A DNA stretch of 28,448 nt from Mycobacteriaceae bacterium (GTDB lineage Bacteria; Actinomycetota; Actinomycetes; Mycobacteriales; Mycobacteriaceae). Below the pieces are notes generated by a model that was not told the DNA's origin, did no database searches, and saw only the letters and a program-made list of their open reading frames with translations. The stretch's first letter is position 1, and the number at the start of each line of letters is the position of its first letter. Where the stretch lies: positions 1 through 28,448 of the forward strand of contig JABFVX010000083.1 in the NCBI GenBank assembly GCA_013362555.1. Direction: 5' to 3'. Below, in pieces: positions 21,728 through 28,448 of this stretch. The position numbers and the translations under genes are program-made.

Positions 21728-22750
21728 ATGGGTTCGACGGCTTCCGGTTCAGACTCCTTCGACCGGAGACCTCTGATCGAGACGCTGTCCCAACTGCGGT
21801 TGCGGGAGTTGTTGACCGAGGTCCAGGACCGGATCGAGCAGATCGTCGACGTCCGCGACCGGATGGACCGCCTGATCGAGGCGATGCTGGTGATCACCGC
21901 GGGCCTCGACCTCGATGACACCCTGCGCACCATCGTGCACACCGCCATCGAGCTCGTCGATGCCCGTTACGGGGCGTTGGGCGTGCGGGAGAACAACGAG
22001 CCGCATAGTCAGCTCGCCGAGTTCGTGTACGAGGGCATCGACGACCGGACCCGAGTGATGATCGGCGACCTGCCGCGGGGCCACGGTGTGCTCGGACAAT
22101 TGATCGAACAACCCAAACCATTGCGACTGGCGGACCTGTCGACCCATCCATCTTCGGTGGGCTTCCCCGAACACCATCCGCCGATGAGTTCGTTCCTTGG
22201 GGTGCCGGTGAAAGTCCGTGACGAGGTGTTCGGCAACCTTTATCTCACCGAGAAGGCAGGCGGGCAGGAGTTCACCGACGACGACGAGGTCGTGGTGCAG
22301 GCACTCGCGGCCGCCGCGGGCATCGCAATCGAGAACGCCCGGCTCTACGAGCAGTCCCGGGTCCGCCAGCAATGGCTGGAGGCCACCCGAGACGTCGCAA
22401 CCGAATTGCTGGCGGGCGGCGAATCCGGTGAGGTGCTGCATCTGGTGGCCGAACGGGCACTCAGCCTGACCGGGTCGAACTGCACGTTCCTAGCGTTGCC
22501 CGACGATCCGGACACGCCGCGTGACGAGCTGTCGGAACTGGTAGTCGTGGCCGCGGCGGGCACGTCCTCGGACGAGCTGGTCGGGCGTCGAATCCGATCG
22601 GAGAGTCCCATTCCGGAGCGGTGTTCATTTCCGGGGAGGAAGTGTCGGTCACCCGGCTGGCATTCAACCCGCTCGGGGACCTGCCGCTTGAATTCGGTCC
22701 CGCTTTGGTGCTTCCGCTGCGCGCGGGCAGTACGGTGCTCGGTGTCCTGA
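21728..22750 (+). CDS. devS: DevS N-terminal fragment: GAF-A heme sensor and start of GAF-B
   Basis: This open fragment has 340 residues, native up to about residue 289. Residues 1-60 hold L-S-Q-L-R-L-R-E-L-L and a coiled V-Q-D-R-I-E-Q-I-V. GAF-A (about 62-205) keeps V-Y-E-G-I-D and P-K-P-L-R-L-A-D. His150, in E-H-H-P-P-M, aligns with heme-ligand His149 of M. tuberculosis DevS. F-T-D-D-D-E-V-V-V-Q-A-L-A-A-A-A-G-I-A ends the domain. About 51 aberrant residues follow the frameshift. ATG at 21728 follows GCAGGT closely; ATG at 21719 is an alternative. The fragment has no kinase domain, so if translated it could bind heme but not signal. Confidence 0.6.
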   Translation: MGSTASGSDSFDRRPLIETLSQLRLRELLTEVQDRIEQIVDVRDRMDRLIEAMLVITAGLDLDDTLRTIVHTAIELVDARYGALGVRENNEPHSQLAEFVYEGIDDRTRVMIGDLPRGHGVLGQLIEQPKPLRLADLSTHPSSVGFPEHHPPMSSFLGVPVKVRDEVFGNLYLTEKAGGQEFTDDDEVVVQALAAAAGIAIENARLYEQSRVRQQWLEATRDVATELLAGGESGEVLHLVAERALSLTGSNCTFLALPDDPDTPRDELSELVVVAAAGTSSDELVGRRIRSESPIPERCSFPGRKCRSPGWHSTRSGTCRLNSVPLWCFRCARAVRCSVS

Positions 22751-23469
22751 CGACCTTGCGACGCGCGGGCGCCGGCGGATTCGACGCGGAAGCTCTGGCG
22801 ATGATGGCCGCCTTCGCCGACCAGGCGGCGTTGGCGTTGCAGTTGGCCGACAACCAGCGGCGGATGCGGGAACTCGACGTGCTGTCCGACCGCGACCGTA
22901 TCGCGCGTGACCTGCACGACCACGTCATCCAGCGGCTGTTCGCCACCGGCCTGTCATTGCAGAGCACGGTCCAGCGCGCCCGCAACCCGGAAGTGAAGAC
23001 GCGGTTGTTGGAGACGATCGACGACCTGCAGGCGATTGTGCAGGACATCCGCAACTCCATCTTCGACCTGCACAGCGCGCGGGTCGACAGTCCGAGCCTG
23101 CGCAAGCGCCTGCACGACATCATCGGGGAGATGATCGGCGACTCCGGTATACGCACCACGGTGCAGCTGTCCGGCCCGGTCACCGTGCTGGCCCCGCCGC
23201 TGTCCGACGACGTCGAGGCGGTGCTGCGCGAGGCAGTCAGCAACGCGGTGCGCCACGCGGCGGCCACTACCATCGCCATCGCCGTCACAGTGGGCGACGA
23301 CGTCACCGTCGAGGTCAGCGACAACGGCGTCGGCATCCCCGAGGACGCGACCCGGCGCAGTGGGCTGGCCAACCTCGCCGCACGCGCGGCGGCGGCAGGC
23401 GGCGGGTTCGCCATCGACCGCGATCCGCGCGGCGGCTCGGTGCTCCGCTGGTTCGTACCGCTGTCCTGA
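22621..23469 (+). CDS. devS: DevS C-terminal fragment: end of GAF-B plus kinase domain
   Basis: From a possible GTG at 22621 this frame gives 282 residues. The rest of GAF-B comes first (F-G-P-A-L-V-L-P-L-R-A-G, A-M-M-A-A-F-A-D-Q-A-A-L-A). It is followed by D-R-D-R-I-A-R-D-L-H-D-H-V-I-Q-R-L-F, with the phosphoacceptor His (codon 22915-22917) of the HisKA_3 family. The ATPase domain shows R-E-A-V-S-N-A-V-R-H-A and S-D-N-G-V-G-I-P, and then S-G-L-A-N-L. All kinase motifs are intact, so a sensor-free kinase could be made if translation restarts. No good ribosome binding site is seen before 22621. Confidence 0.6.
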   Translation: MFISGEEVSVTRLAFNPLGDLPLEFGPALVLPLRAGSTVLGVLTTLRRAGAGGFDAEALAMMAAFADQAALALQLADNQRRMRELDVLSDRDRIARDLHDHVIQRLFATGLSLQSTVQRARNPEVKTRLLETIDDLQAIVQDIRNSIFDLHSARVDSPSLRKRLHDIIGEMIGDSGIRTTVQLSGPVTVLAPPLSDDVEAVLREAVSNAVRHAAATTIAIAVTVGDDVTVEVSDNGVGIPEDATRRSGLANLAARAAAAGGGFAIDRDPRGGSVLRWFVPLS

Positions 23470-23521
23470 CGATCGGTCGACGCGGCGCCGGGGCGGGTGG
23501 AGACGTTTGACACCCGGGTCG

Positions 23522-23535
23522 GGGACCTACGGCAG
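23522..23535 (+). promoter_or_regulatory. Candidate DevR box between devS and USP C
   Basis: GGGACCTACGGCAG matches 9 of 14 core positions with a perfect first half. It is 43 bases upstream of the chosen USP C start and would give the downstream USP operon its own promoter. Confidence 0.4.
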
Positions 23536-23577
23536 CAGTGCATGCGTCACGCGATTTCCTACCCTCGGCAGATAGGC

Positions 23578-24534
23578 ATGTCTCGCGGACTTCCTGGAAA
23601 GCCGATATCCAGGATCAACAGCACATACGGTGCTCACCGATCCGTGCAGGCGCCGATCGCGGTCGGCGTGGACGGCTCCGACGCGGGCTACCTCGCGGTC
23701 CACTGGGCCGCCGAGACAGCCGCGCAGCGCGGCCAAGAGCTGCGCATCCTGCACGGTCTCGACCTCGACGCGACTCGTGCAGTGGTCGGCAGCTATGACC
23801 TGCTGATCCCGTCGGTTGTCGAGAATTTGCGCCGCCGAGGCGCGCATACGGTGCAGTCCGCACGCGCCGTCGCGTTGGACGTCGATCCGGCACTGCGCGT
23901 CGCTACAGAGGTCTCCAGCGACAACCCGAGTCGCCTGCTTCTCGGGGCCGCGGCGACGGCATGCATGATGGTATTGGGTGCCTCCGGAAATCGTTTGGCA
24001 GGAGCACATTTCGGGTCGACACTGCTCGCGGTGACCCGGCACGCCCCAGGAGTCGTCGTGGTCGTGCGTGGCGCCTGCGACGAATCGCGGATTCGCCGCG
24101 GCGGCCCGGTCGTCGTCGGAGTCGACGGGAGCCTTTCCAGTGCGGACGTTCTGGCCGCGGCATTCGAAGAAGCCTCGATGCGCCATGTTGAGCTGATCGC
24201 AGTGCACACGTGGAGTGACGTGCACATCGGGCATTTCGCAGGCTTGGCGCCCGCCGCGGCGCCGAACCCGGAATCCGACGAATCCCCCTGCGCGATTCTC
24301 GGTGAACGTCTCGTGGGATGGCAGGAGAAGTACCCCGGTGTCGTGGTGACGACACGACTGTATTTCGACGGGCCTGCCGACCGCTTGGCAGAACTGTCGC
24401 GCGCGGCCCAGCTGGTCGTCGTCGGCAGCCGCGGGCGCGGCGGCTTCACCAGCCTGCTGCTCGGATCCACAAGCAGCTTCCTCGTCCAGCACGCCCACTG
24501 CCCGGTCATGGTCGTGCATCCCGGCAGCCCATAG
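23578..24534 (+). CDS. Tandem-domain universal stress protein (USP C)
   Basis: The 318 residues form two UspA domains after a short extension. Domain 1 (from about 22, A-V-G-V-D-G-S-D-A) has G-A-S-G-N-R-L-A-G-A-H-F-G-S, an ATP motif one residue short (eight rather than nine between the last glycines). Domain 2 (V-V-V-G-V-D-G-S-L-S) has the canonical G-S-R-G-R-G-G-F-T-S-L-L-L-G-S-T. The distribution is thus opposite to USPs A, B and E, whose first domain is canonical. ATG at 23578 is preferred because a DevR-like box lies at 23522-23535. GTG at 23497 and ATG at 23542 are possible in-frame starts. The stop overlaps the ribosome binding site of USP D (TAGGAG), so the two are translationally linked. 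Confidence 0.85.
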   Translation: MSRGLPGKPISRINSTYGAHRSVQAPIAVGVDGSDAGYLAVHWAAETAAQRGQELRILHGLDLDATRAVVGSYDLLIPSVVENLRRRGAHTVQSARAVALDVDPALRVATEVSSDNPSRLLLGAAATACMMVLGASGNRLAGAHFGSTLLAVTRHAPGVVVVVRGACDESRIRRGGPVVVGVDGSLSSADVLAAAFEEASMRHVELIAVHTWSDVHIGHFAGLAPAAAPNPESDESPCAILGERLVGWQEKYPGVVVTTRLYFDGPADRLAELSRAAQLVVVGSRGRGGFTSLLLGSTSSFLVQHAHCPVMVVHPGSP

Positions 24535-24545
24535 GAGTGATCACC

Positions 24546-25448
24546 ATGTCCGCCACCGCCCCTTTTGTCGTCGGTGTCGACGGCTCGCCCGCTTCTGGTA
24601 CGGCTGTCCGCTGGGCTGCCCTGGAAGCGATTCGCCATCACGCCCCGCTACATCTGGTGCACGCGATAGCGTTGCCGCTCGACCGCGGCTCCGGCGTGTC
24701 GGTCACGCCGGCCGACTTCGACGCGATGCGTTCGGCGGGCGACCGAGTGGTCACGGACGCCGCAGGCATCGCGCAGGAGGTCGCCGCGAGCACTGGTGGC
24801 CTGGTCATCGACACGTACGTCCTCGATCCATCACCTATTCCGGTTTTGACCGAGCGTTCCGACCACGCTCGCATGATCGTGTTGGGAACTCGCGGCTTGG
24901 GTGCGTTCAAACGAACCGTGCTCGGTTCGGTGAGCACCAGTCTCGCGCGCCACGCGCACTGCCCGGTCGCGATCATCCCTGAAGCCGACGCCGACAGCCC
25001 GGATCGGTCGGGGGGTCCGGTCGTCGTCGGTGTCGATGGGTCTCCGTGCAGTGGCGAGGCGATACACCTCGCGTTCGACGAGGCATCATGGCGGGGCGCC
25101 GACCTGGTTGCCGTGCATTCATGGAACGGTGACGGTCACCTCACATGGGGCGCTCATATGGATGAGGAAGCCAGCGCGCTGTTGGCCGGCAGCCTCGCCG
25201 GATTCGACCGTGACTTCCCCGACGTCACGGTGCGACCCGTCGTCACGGAGGTCAGACCTGGGAAATGGTTGGCCGAGGCCAGCGGCGCGGCCCAGTTGGT
25301 GGTTGTAGGCAGTCACGGGAACGGCGGCTTCGCGGGCATGACGCTGGGCTCGGTGAGCCAGGCAGTCCTGCACGGAGCGGAGGGACCCGTCGTCATCGTG
25401 CGGCGAGGTCTGTTGCCGTCCGGAGCCGCAGGCGCGGCGGACCGGTGA
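24546..25448 (+). CDS. Tandem-domain universal stress protein (USP D)
   Basis: The 300 residues hold two UspA domains, and both carry the full ATP-binding motif: G-T-R-G-L-G-A-F-K-R-T-V-L-G-S in domain 1 and G-S-H-G-N-G-G-F-A-G-M-T-L-G-S in domain 2. It is the only one of the six USPs in the window with two canonical sites. Domain starts are F-V-V-G-V-D-G-S-P-A and V-V-V-G-V-D-G-S-P-C. The C-terminus ends in an alanine/glycine-rich tail. TAGGAGTG, which contains the USP C stop codon, lies seven bases before the ATG. It sits in the operon USP C-USP D-USP E-GNAT downstream of devRS. Confidence 0.92.
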   Translation: MSATAPFVVGVDGSPASGTAVRWAALEAIRHHAPLHLVHAIALPLDRGSGVSVTPADFDAMRSAGDRVVTDAAGIAQEVAASTGGLVIDTYVLDPSPIPVLTERSDHARMIVLGTRGLGAFKRTVLGSVSTSLARHAHCPVAIIPEADADSPDRSGGPVVVGVDGSPCSGEAIHLAFDEASWRGADLVAVHSWNGDGHLTWGAHMDEEASALLAGSLAGFDRDFPDVTVRPVVTEVRPGKWLAEASGAAQLVVVGSHGNGGFAGMTLGSVSQAVLHGAEGPVVIVRRGLLPSGAAGAADR

Positions 25449-25532
25449 CTCCCGCCGTTCGCCTTGCCGATGCGGGGTCCGAAAGCCGGCTATGTCGTTG
25501 TGTATGAGCATCGTCACCGAAATGAGGAAGAA

Positions 25533-26411
25533 ATGACGTCACATGTCACGCTGCCCGTCGTCGTGGGGGTGGACGGGTCGGAGTCCGCACGTATCGCGGT
25601 GCGCTGGGCGGCCGTGGAGGCCGCGCTACACGATGCCCCGCTGCATCTGGTGTACGTGATCGGCGCACCGTTGGACAATGGCCCCGGAATCACCACGGTG
25701 CCGGTCAGGTACGAGACGTTCCGCGAGGCGGGGGAGGATGCGCTCGACGAGGCGATCCAGGTCGCGACAGGGGCCGTCGCCGATCGGGGCGGGGTGGAAA
25801 TGGCGCGGTTCGTGGTTGGCGGCATGCCCATCCCGGTGCTGACCGAGCGCTCGAAGCAGGCCCGACTGTTGGTGGTGGGCTCGCGCGGTCTCGGAGCGAT
25901 CAGGCGAGGGCTGCTCGGTTCGGTGGGCGCTGCGGTGTCGCGCCATGCGCACTGTTCGGTGGCGGTGATCCCGGATCACGACAGAGTCGACCGCTCGGCC
26001 GGTGCGGTGGTGGTCGGGGTGGAAGGCGCAGACGCTGACGTCGACGTTGTGGCGTTGACAGTAGCGTTCGACGAAGCTGCGCACCGTGACGCCGAGCTCG
26101 TGGCCATGCACGTCTGGACCATGGGCGGGATCACGTCCGCGGCCGCCCTCCGGGCCGAATGCGACATGCTCCTGTCGGAGCGACTGGCGGTATTTCGCGA
26201 ACGCCATCCGGAGGTGCGCACGCGCCAGGTGGTAGCGGAGGACTCCCCGGTGAAGCGGCTGCGGGAAGCCTCGGACGAGGCGCAATTACTGGTGGTCGGC
26301 ACGCACGATTCCGGTTGGGCGGCCGAACTGATCTCCGGTTCCGTCAGCCAGGCGGTAACACACCACGCGACCTGCCCGGTCGTCATTGCCCGATCTGCCG
26401 AGTCGAAGTGA
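25533..26411 (+). CDS. Tandem-domain universal stress protein (USP E)
   Basis: The 292 residues form two UspA domains and closely resemble USP A. The first 65 residues differ at few positions (shared blocks P-V-V-V-G-V-D-G-S-E-S-A-R, A-P-L-H-L-V-Y-V-I-G-A-P-L-D, Y-E-T-F-R). Domain 1 has the canonical G-S-R-G-L-G-A-I-R-R-G-L-L-G-S. Domain 2 begins G-V-E-G, not G-V-D-G, so the Asp near the adenine pocket is replaced. It has G-T-H-D-S-G-W-A-A-E-L-I-S-G-S in place of the ATP motif, so domain 2 probably does not bind ATP. GAGGAAG lies just before the ATG at 25533. The end overlaps the GNAT gene's GTG by four bases. Confidence 0.92.
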   Translation: MTSHVTLPVVVGVDGSESARIAVRWAAVEAALHDAPLHLVYVIGAPLDNGPGITTVPVRYETFREAGEDALDEAIQVATGAVADRGGVEMARFVVGGMPIPVLTERSKQARLLVVGSRGLGAIRRGLLGSVGAAVSRHAHCSVAVIPDHDRVDRSAGAVVVGVEGADADVDVVALTVAFDEAAHRDAELVAMHVWTMGGITSAAALRAECDMLLSERLAVFRERHPEVRTRQVVAEDSPVKRLREASDEAQLLVVGTHDSGWAAELISGSVSQAVTHHATCPVVIARSAESK

Positions 26412-26911
26412 ACACAGCCACAATGGAATTCCGTAGGATCGGCGCAGGCGACGCCGAGGCAGTCCGGCAGCTGCACCAGCGCCTCCCGAAACGGGACAGT
26501 TATCTGAGGTTCTTCACCGCTCAACCGGTGGATTCCCGCGCAGTGGCGACCGAGGTCGTCCGCGACGATCCCGATCACGGCGCAGTGGGAGCGTTCGATG
26601 GCGATCTGCTGGTTGGGGTGGCCAATTACGTTCGGGCAGGTTCGGGAACCGCGGAGATCGCCGTGGTCGTCGCGCACGAGCGGCAGCTGCACGGCGTCGG
26701 CGTGGGCCTCGTCGAGCGCCTCGGCGAACTCGCACTCGAGCGTGGAATTCACCGCTTCACCGCAGAGGTGCTTGCGGCGAATATGCGTGTGCTGCACCTG
26801 CTCTGCGATCTGCCCTGGATGCACATGTCCAGCTCCCACGGTCCGGTGCTCCAGGTCGCCGTCGATCTCGATGCCCCAGTCGGACTCCACCAGGTCGAAG
26901 CATGCCGGTAG
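26408..26911 (+). CDS. GNAT-family acetyltransferase, Pat-like
   Basis: This is a 167-residue GNAT protein. F-R-R-I-G-A-G-D-A-E-A-V-R-Q-L-H starts the fold. S-Y-L-R-F-F is typical of the protein-lysine acetyltransferase (Pat) group. A-E-I-A-V-V-V is the central strand, and Q-L-H-G-V-G-V-G-L fits the acetyl-CoA pyrophosphate loop (Q/RxxGxG/A). A-A-N-M-R-V-L-H-L-L corresponds to motif B. It lacks the cAMP-binding domain of mycobacterial Pat. The end is diverged (C-D-L-P-W where relatives have R-L-G-F). GTG at 26408 overlaps the USP E stop (GTGA), which implies coupling. ATG at 26423 is the alternative. Mycobacterial Pat is known to acetylate a USP, so a neighbouring USP is a sensible substrate to suspect (inference). 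Confidence 0.8.
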   Translation: MNTATMEFRRIGAGDAEAVRQLHQRLPKRDSYLRFFTAQPVDSRAVATEVVRDDPDHGAVGAFDGDLLVGVANYVRAGSGTAEIAVVVAHERQLHGVGVGLVERLGELALERGIHRFTAEVLAANMRVLHLLCDLPWMHMSSSHGPVLQVAVDLDAPVGLHQVEACR

Positions 26912-26945
26912 ATCACCGCCCTCGGGTGGGCCTGGCTCGAAGCCG

Positions 26946-27344
26946 TCACGCGCCGGACGTCCGCCGCATCCGACTGCCCAGCACGAGCACCGCCACGCCC
27001 AGCGCCAGGCAAACCGGCTGAAGCCAGCTGAAAGTGCGGATGACGCACAGCTGCCCGATGATCCATCCCACCAGCAGTGCGCCGGCCGAGACCGCCGCCT
27101 TGGCCGCGCGTGCGTCCCTGCGGTCCGACAACAGCGCGGCGGCGGACATCGGGGCCGCAACGACCACGGCCAGCGCGACCCCGCTCAGAACAGGGCTCCG
27201 CCACGGCAAACGGCTGTTGACGGTTTCTCCGAGATCAATCAGCCCGGCGATTAATCCGAGCGCTCCCGCACCCGCCCAAATCGCTGTCATCCCGGCGCAT
27301 GCCACCAATGCGGTACGCCGGTCCATACGTCGCTCGGTAACCAT
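26946..27344 (-). CDS. Small four-helix membrane protein of unknown function
   Basis: The 132 residues begin with a basic stretch. Four hydrophobic segments follow, at about 12-36, 51-70, 85-99 and 106-121, with charged loops (D-R-R-D-A-R-A-A-K between the second and third). The tail R-M-R-R-T-S is basic. Even helix number and basic ends suggest both termini face the cytoplasm. I do not recognise the family. ATG at 27344 gives the longest form; ATG at 27326 (M-D-R-R-T-A-L) is equally plausible and neither has a strong ribosome binding site. It converges on the GNAT gene with only 34 bases between stops and is divergent from USP F. A weak DevR-like box (27380-27393) lies upstream. Confidence 0.65.
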   Translation of the reverse strand: MVTERRMDRRTALVACAGMTAIWAGAGALGLIAGLIDLGETVNSRLPWRSPVLSGVALAVVVAAPMSAAALLSDRRDARAAKAAVSAGALLVGWIIGQLCVIRTFSWLQPVCLALGVAVLVLGSRMRRTSGA

Positions 27345-27379
27345 GACGACAACTGTCGGCCGCCTTCCGTCACGACGAT

Positions 27380-27393
27380 AGGGCCGCAGTCCA
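27380..27393 (-). promoter_or_regulatory. Weak DevR-like box upstream of the membrane protein gene
   Basis: On the gene's strand this is TGGACTGCGGCCCT, matching 8 of 14 core positions with a good GGACT half. It starts 36 bases upstream of the ATG at 27344. Confidence 0.25.
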
Positions 27394-27433
27394 GTCGAAC
27401 CGATGACCTTCGGCAGCTCCGCATTCCAGGCTG

Positions 27434-27447
27434 AGGTCTGAAGACCC
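27434..27447 (+). promoter_or_regulatory. Candidate DevR box upstream of USP F
   Basis: AGGTCTGAAGACCC matches 10 of 14 core positions and contains the near-perfect palindrome GGTCTGAAGACC. It lies 91 bases upstream of the USP F start. A GGGACCCACCGACC at 27503-27516 is a much weaker second possibility. Confidence 0.45.
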
Positions 27448-27537
27448 TACAACAAGGGCCCGCCGACACCAGCGGCACGAGCCTCGGAAACGACAGTCTG
27501 AAGGGACCCACCGACCACCAAGTGAAAGAGCCCTTCG

Positions 27538-28386
27538 ATGAACGTACTCGCCAACCGCCAGACCATTGTCGTAGGTATCGACGGGTCCCAGCAGGCGCTC
27601 GGCGCAGCGCTGTGGGCCGCCGCGGTCGCCGATCGGATGCACGCACCCCTGCTGCTGGTCAACGCCACCGCAGACGAGTACTACTACCACTACGGGATCC
27701 AAGCCGCCATCGCCTATCCCAACTATGCGGATGAACTCCGCAAAGCCGGACAGGAGATGTTGGACAAGGCGAGCGCGGCTGTCGCCGAGCAGTTCCCGAG
27801 CGTCGAGCTTGCAGCCAAGGTCTACAACGGCAACCCCGACCACGTCATCGTCGACCTCAGCGGACGAGCGCGGCTGACCGTCGTCGGCGCACACAGTCGC
27901 CAGGCACTCGACGCGCTGCTCGGCTCGACGACGCTGCGCGTCGCCAACCATGCGCGTGGACCGGTCGTGGTCTGGCGCGGCGACCCGGAAGCCGCACTGC
28001 CGGAGTCCGGGACGGTGCTCGTCGGTGTCGACGGCGAGGAGATGGGCGAGCAGGCATTGGACTACGGGTTCGAGGTGGCGTCCTTGTTGAACGCGCGACT
28101 GGTGGCACTGCACGCCTGGTCCGACGACGAGGAGCAGGCTTCGGCCCGCTTGTCGGAATCGTTGGCCGGTAGGTCGGAGAAGTATCCGGATGTCGAGGTC
28201 GACGAAATCGTCCAGGACGGCAACCCTGGCACCGCATTGCTGCAATGGGGCAAAGACGCGCAACTTATCGTCGTCGGCAGTCGGGTGCGCAACCGTATTC
28301 TGGCCAACCTGCTCGGCTCGACAAGTCAGAACCTGCTGAACCGGGCGACCGTGCCGATCCTGATCTGCCACCCGCTGCACAGATAA
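27538..28386 (+). CDS. Tandem-domain universal stress protein with degenerate ATP motifs (USP F)
   Basis: The 282 residues form two UspA domains starting I-V-V-G-I-D-G-S-Q-Q and V-L-V-G-V-D-G-E-E-M. Both nucleotide motifs are altered: domain 1 has G-A-H-S-R-Q-A-L-D-A-L-L-G-S-T and domain 2 has G-S-R-V-R-N-R-I-L-A-N-L-L-G-S-T, each lacking the second glycine. ATP binding may be weak or absent. A tyrosine-rich insert (D-E-Y-Y-Y-H-Y-G, about 46-53) is distinctive and does not occur in the other five. AAAGAG lies about eight bases before the ATG. It is followed by a family A palindrome that reaches the window edge. It is the most diverged USP here and may have a signalling or binding role other than ATP sensing (inference). 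Confidence 0.9.
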   Translation: MNVLANRQTIVVGIDGSQQALGAALWAAAVADRMHAPLLLVNATADEYYYHYGIQAAIAYPNYADELRKAGQEMLDKASAAVAEQFPSVELAAKVYNGNPDHVIVDLSGRARLTVVGAHSRQALDALLGSTTLRVANHARGPVVVWRGDPEAALPESGTVLVGVDGEEMGEQALDYGFEVASLLNARLVALHAWSDDEEQASARLSESLAGRSEKYPDVEVDEIVQDGNPGTALLQWGKDAQLIVVGSRVRNRILANLLGSTSQNLLNRATVPILICHPLHR

Positions 28387-28400
28387 TGTGAGCGCCTCTG

Positions 28401-28448
28401 CACCTGAACCTCGCCCCTACACCCGCAGCTGCGGGTGTAGGGGCGAGG
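28401..28448. terminator. Family A palindrome after USP F, cut by the window edge
   Basis: Arms 28409-28428 and 28429-28448 are perfectly complementary over the 20 visible bases around CAG|CTG. The left arm continues as CACCTGAA from 28401, so the right arm probably extends beyond the window. It starts 14 bases after the USP F stop. Confidence 0.7.

Larger units (their letters stand above)
21728..23469 (+). pseudogene. devS: devS heme sensor histidine kinase, disrupted by a one-base frameshift
   Basis: Read as one gene, this encodes a 580-residue DevS/DosT-type kinase (M. tuberculosis DevS has 578): coiled N-terminus, GAF-A, GAF-B, dimerisation/phosphoacceptor region and ATPase domain. The frame breaks at about 22594. 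In the first frame C-G-A-A-T-C-C-G-A-T-C-G-G gives non-homologous residues. Shifting by one restores P-I-G-E-S-H-S-G-A-V-F, which continues the GAF-B domain. Adding one C in the ATCC run would give R-R-I-P-I-G-E-S with no other change. Both flanks are otherwise well conserved, so the lesion is very recent, or a sequencing error. If real, the cell would have DevR without an intact cognate sensor from this locus. The gene follows devR by 40 bases in the same operon. Confidence 0.85.

Noticed and set aside
3047..28448. Repeated palindromes as a CRISPR array or IS termini
   Set aside because: They are kilobases apart, have no spacers, flank no transposase gene and show no target duplications that I could see.

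Overview
The window is GC-rich actinobacterial DNA with a GC-rich third codon position throughout. Gene content points to the Mycobacteriales. The response regulator is nearly collinear, residue by residue, with Mycobacterium tuberculosis DevR/DosR. Relatives of many members of its dormancy regulon surround it: HspX, Acg and Rv3131-type nitroreductases, PfkB, an Rv1733c-like membrane protein, a CtpF-like P-type ATPase, an Rv2006-like HAD-GH65 protein, tandem universal stress proteins (USPs) and an FabG3-like SDR. Nocardia or a close relative is my best guess. That is inference from recall of the families, not a database result.

Layout. 1-2072 (minus strand): a truncated PAP2 phosphatase, hspX, a flavodoxin-like protein and a possible 66-aa protein. 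2145-5602 (plus): USP A and PEP synthase. 5677-8515: pfkB (minus), an Rv1733c-like membrane protein (plus) and a zinc alcohol dehydrogenase (minus). 8561-8965: the 3' remnant of an ArsB-type transporter. 8997-13358: two nitroreductases (plus), then USP B and a third nitroreductase (minus). 13543-17719 (plus): an SDR and a HAD-GH65 fusion. 20522-17744 (minus): a 30-aa membrane peptide and a P2-type ATPase. 21040-26911 (plus): devR, a frameshifted devS, USPs C, D and E, and a GNAT acetyltransferase. 26946-28386: a small membrane protein (minus) and USP F (plus).

How it may work together. DevS (heme GAF sensor kinase) and DevR would sense hypoxia, NO or CO and switch on the island. Sequences resembling the DevR box lie upstream of many of the transcription units. 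The best (12/14 to the core) is in front of devR itself. The targets would protect proteins (HspX), bind ATP or signal (USPs), handle redox stress (nitroreductases, flavodoxin, ADH, SDR), move cations (the ATPase with its possible peptide partner) and re-route carbon (PEP synthase, PfkB, HAD-GH65).

Three things stand out. (1) Long, often perfect palindromes lie at gene 3' ends and fall into two sequence families. Arms differ between loci, but every change is matched on the opposite arm. One palindrome contains the stop codons of both converging genes. (2) An unannotated-looking 30-aa single-pass membrane peptide with a strong ribosome binding site sits directly upstream of the P-type ATPase. 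(3) devS carries a one-base deletion that separates its sensor from its kinase.
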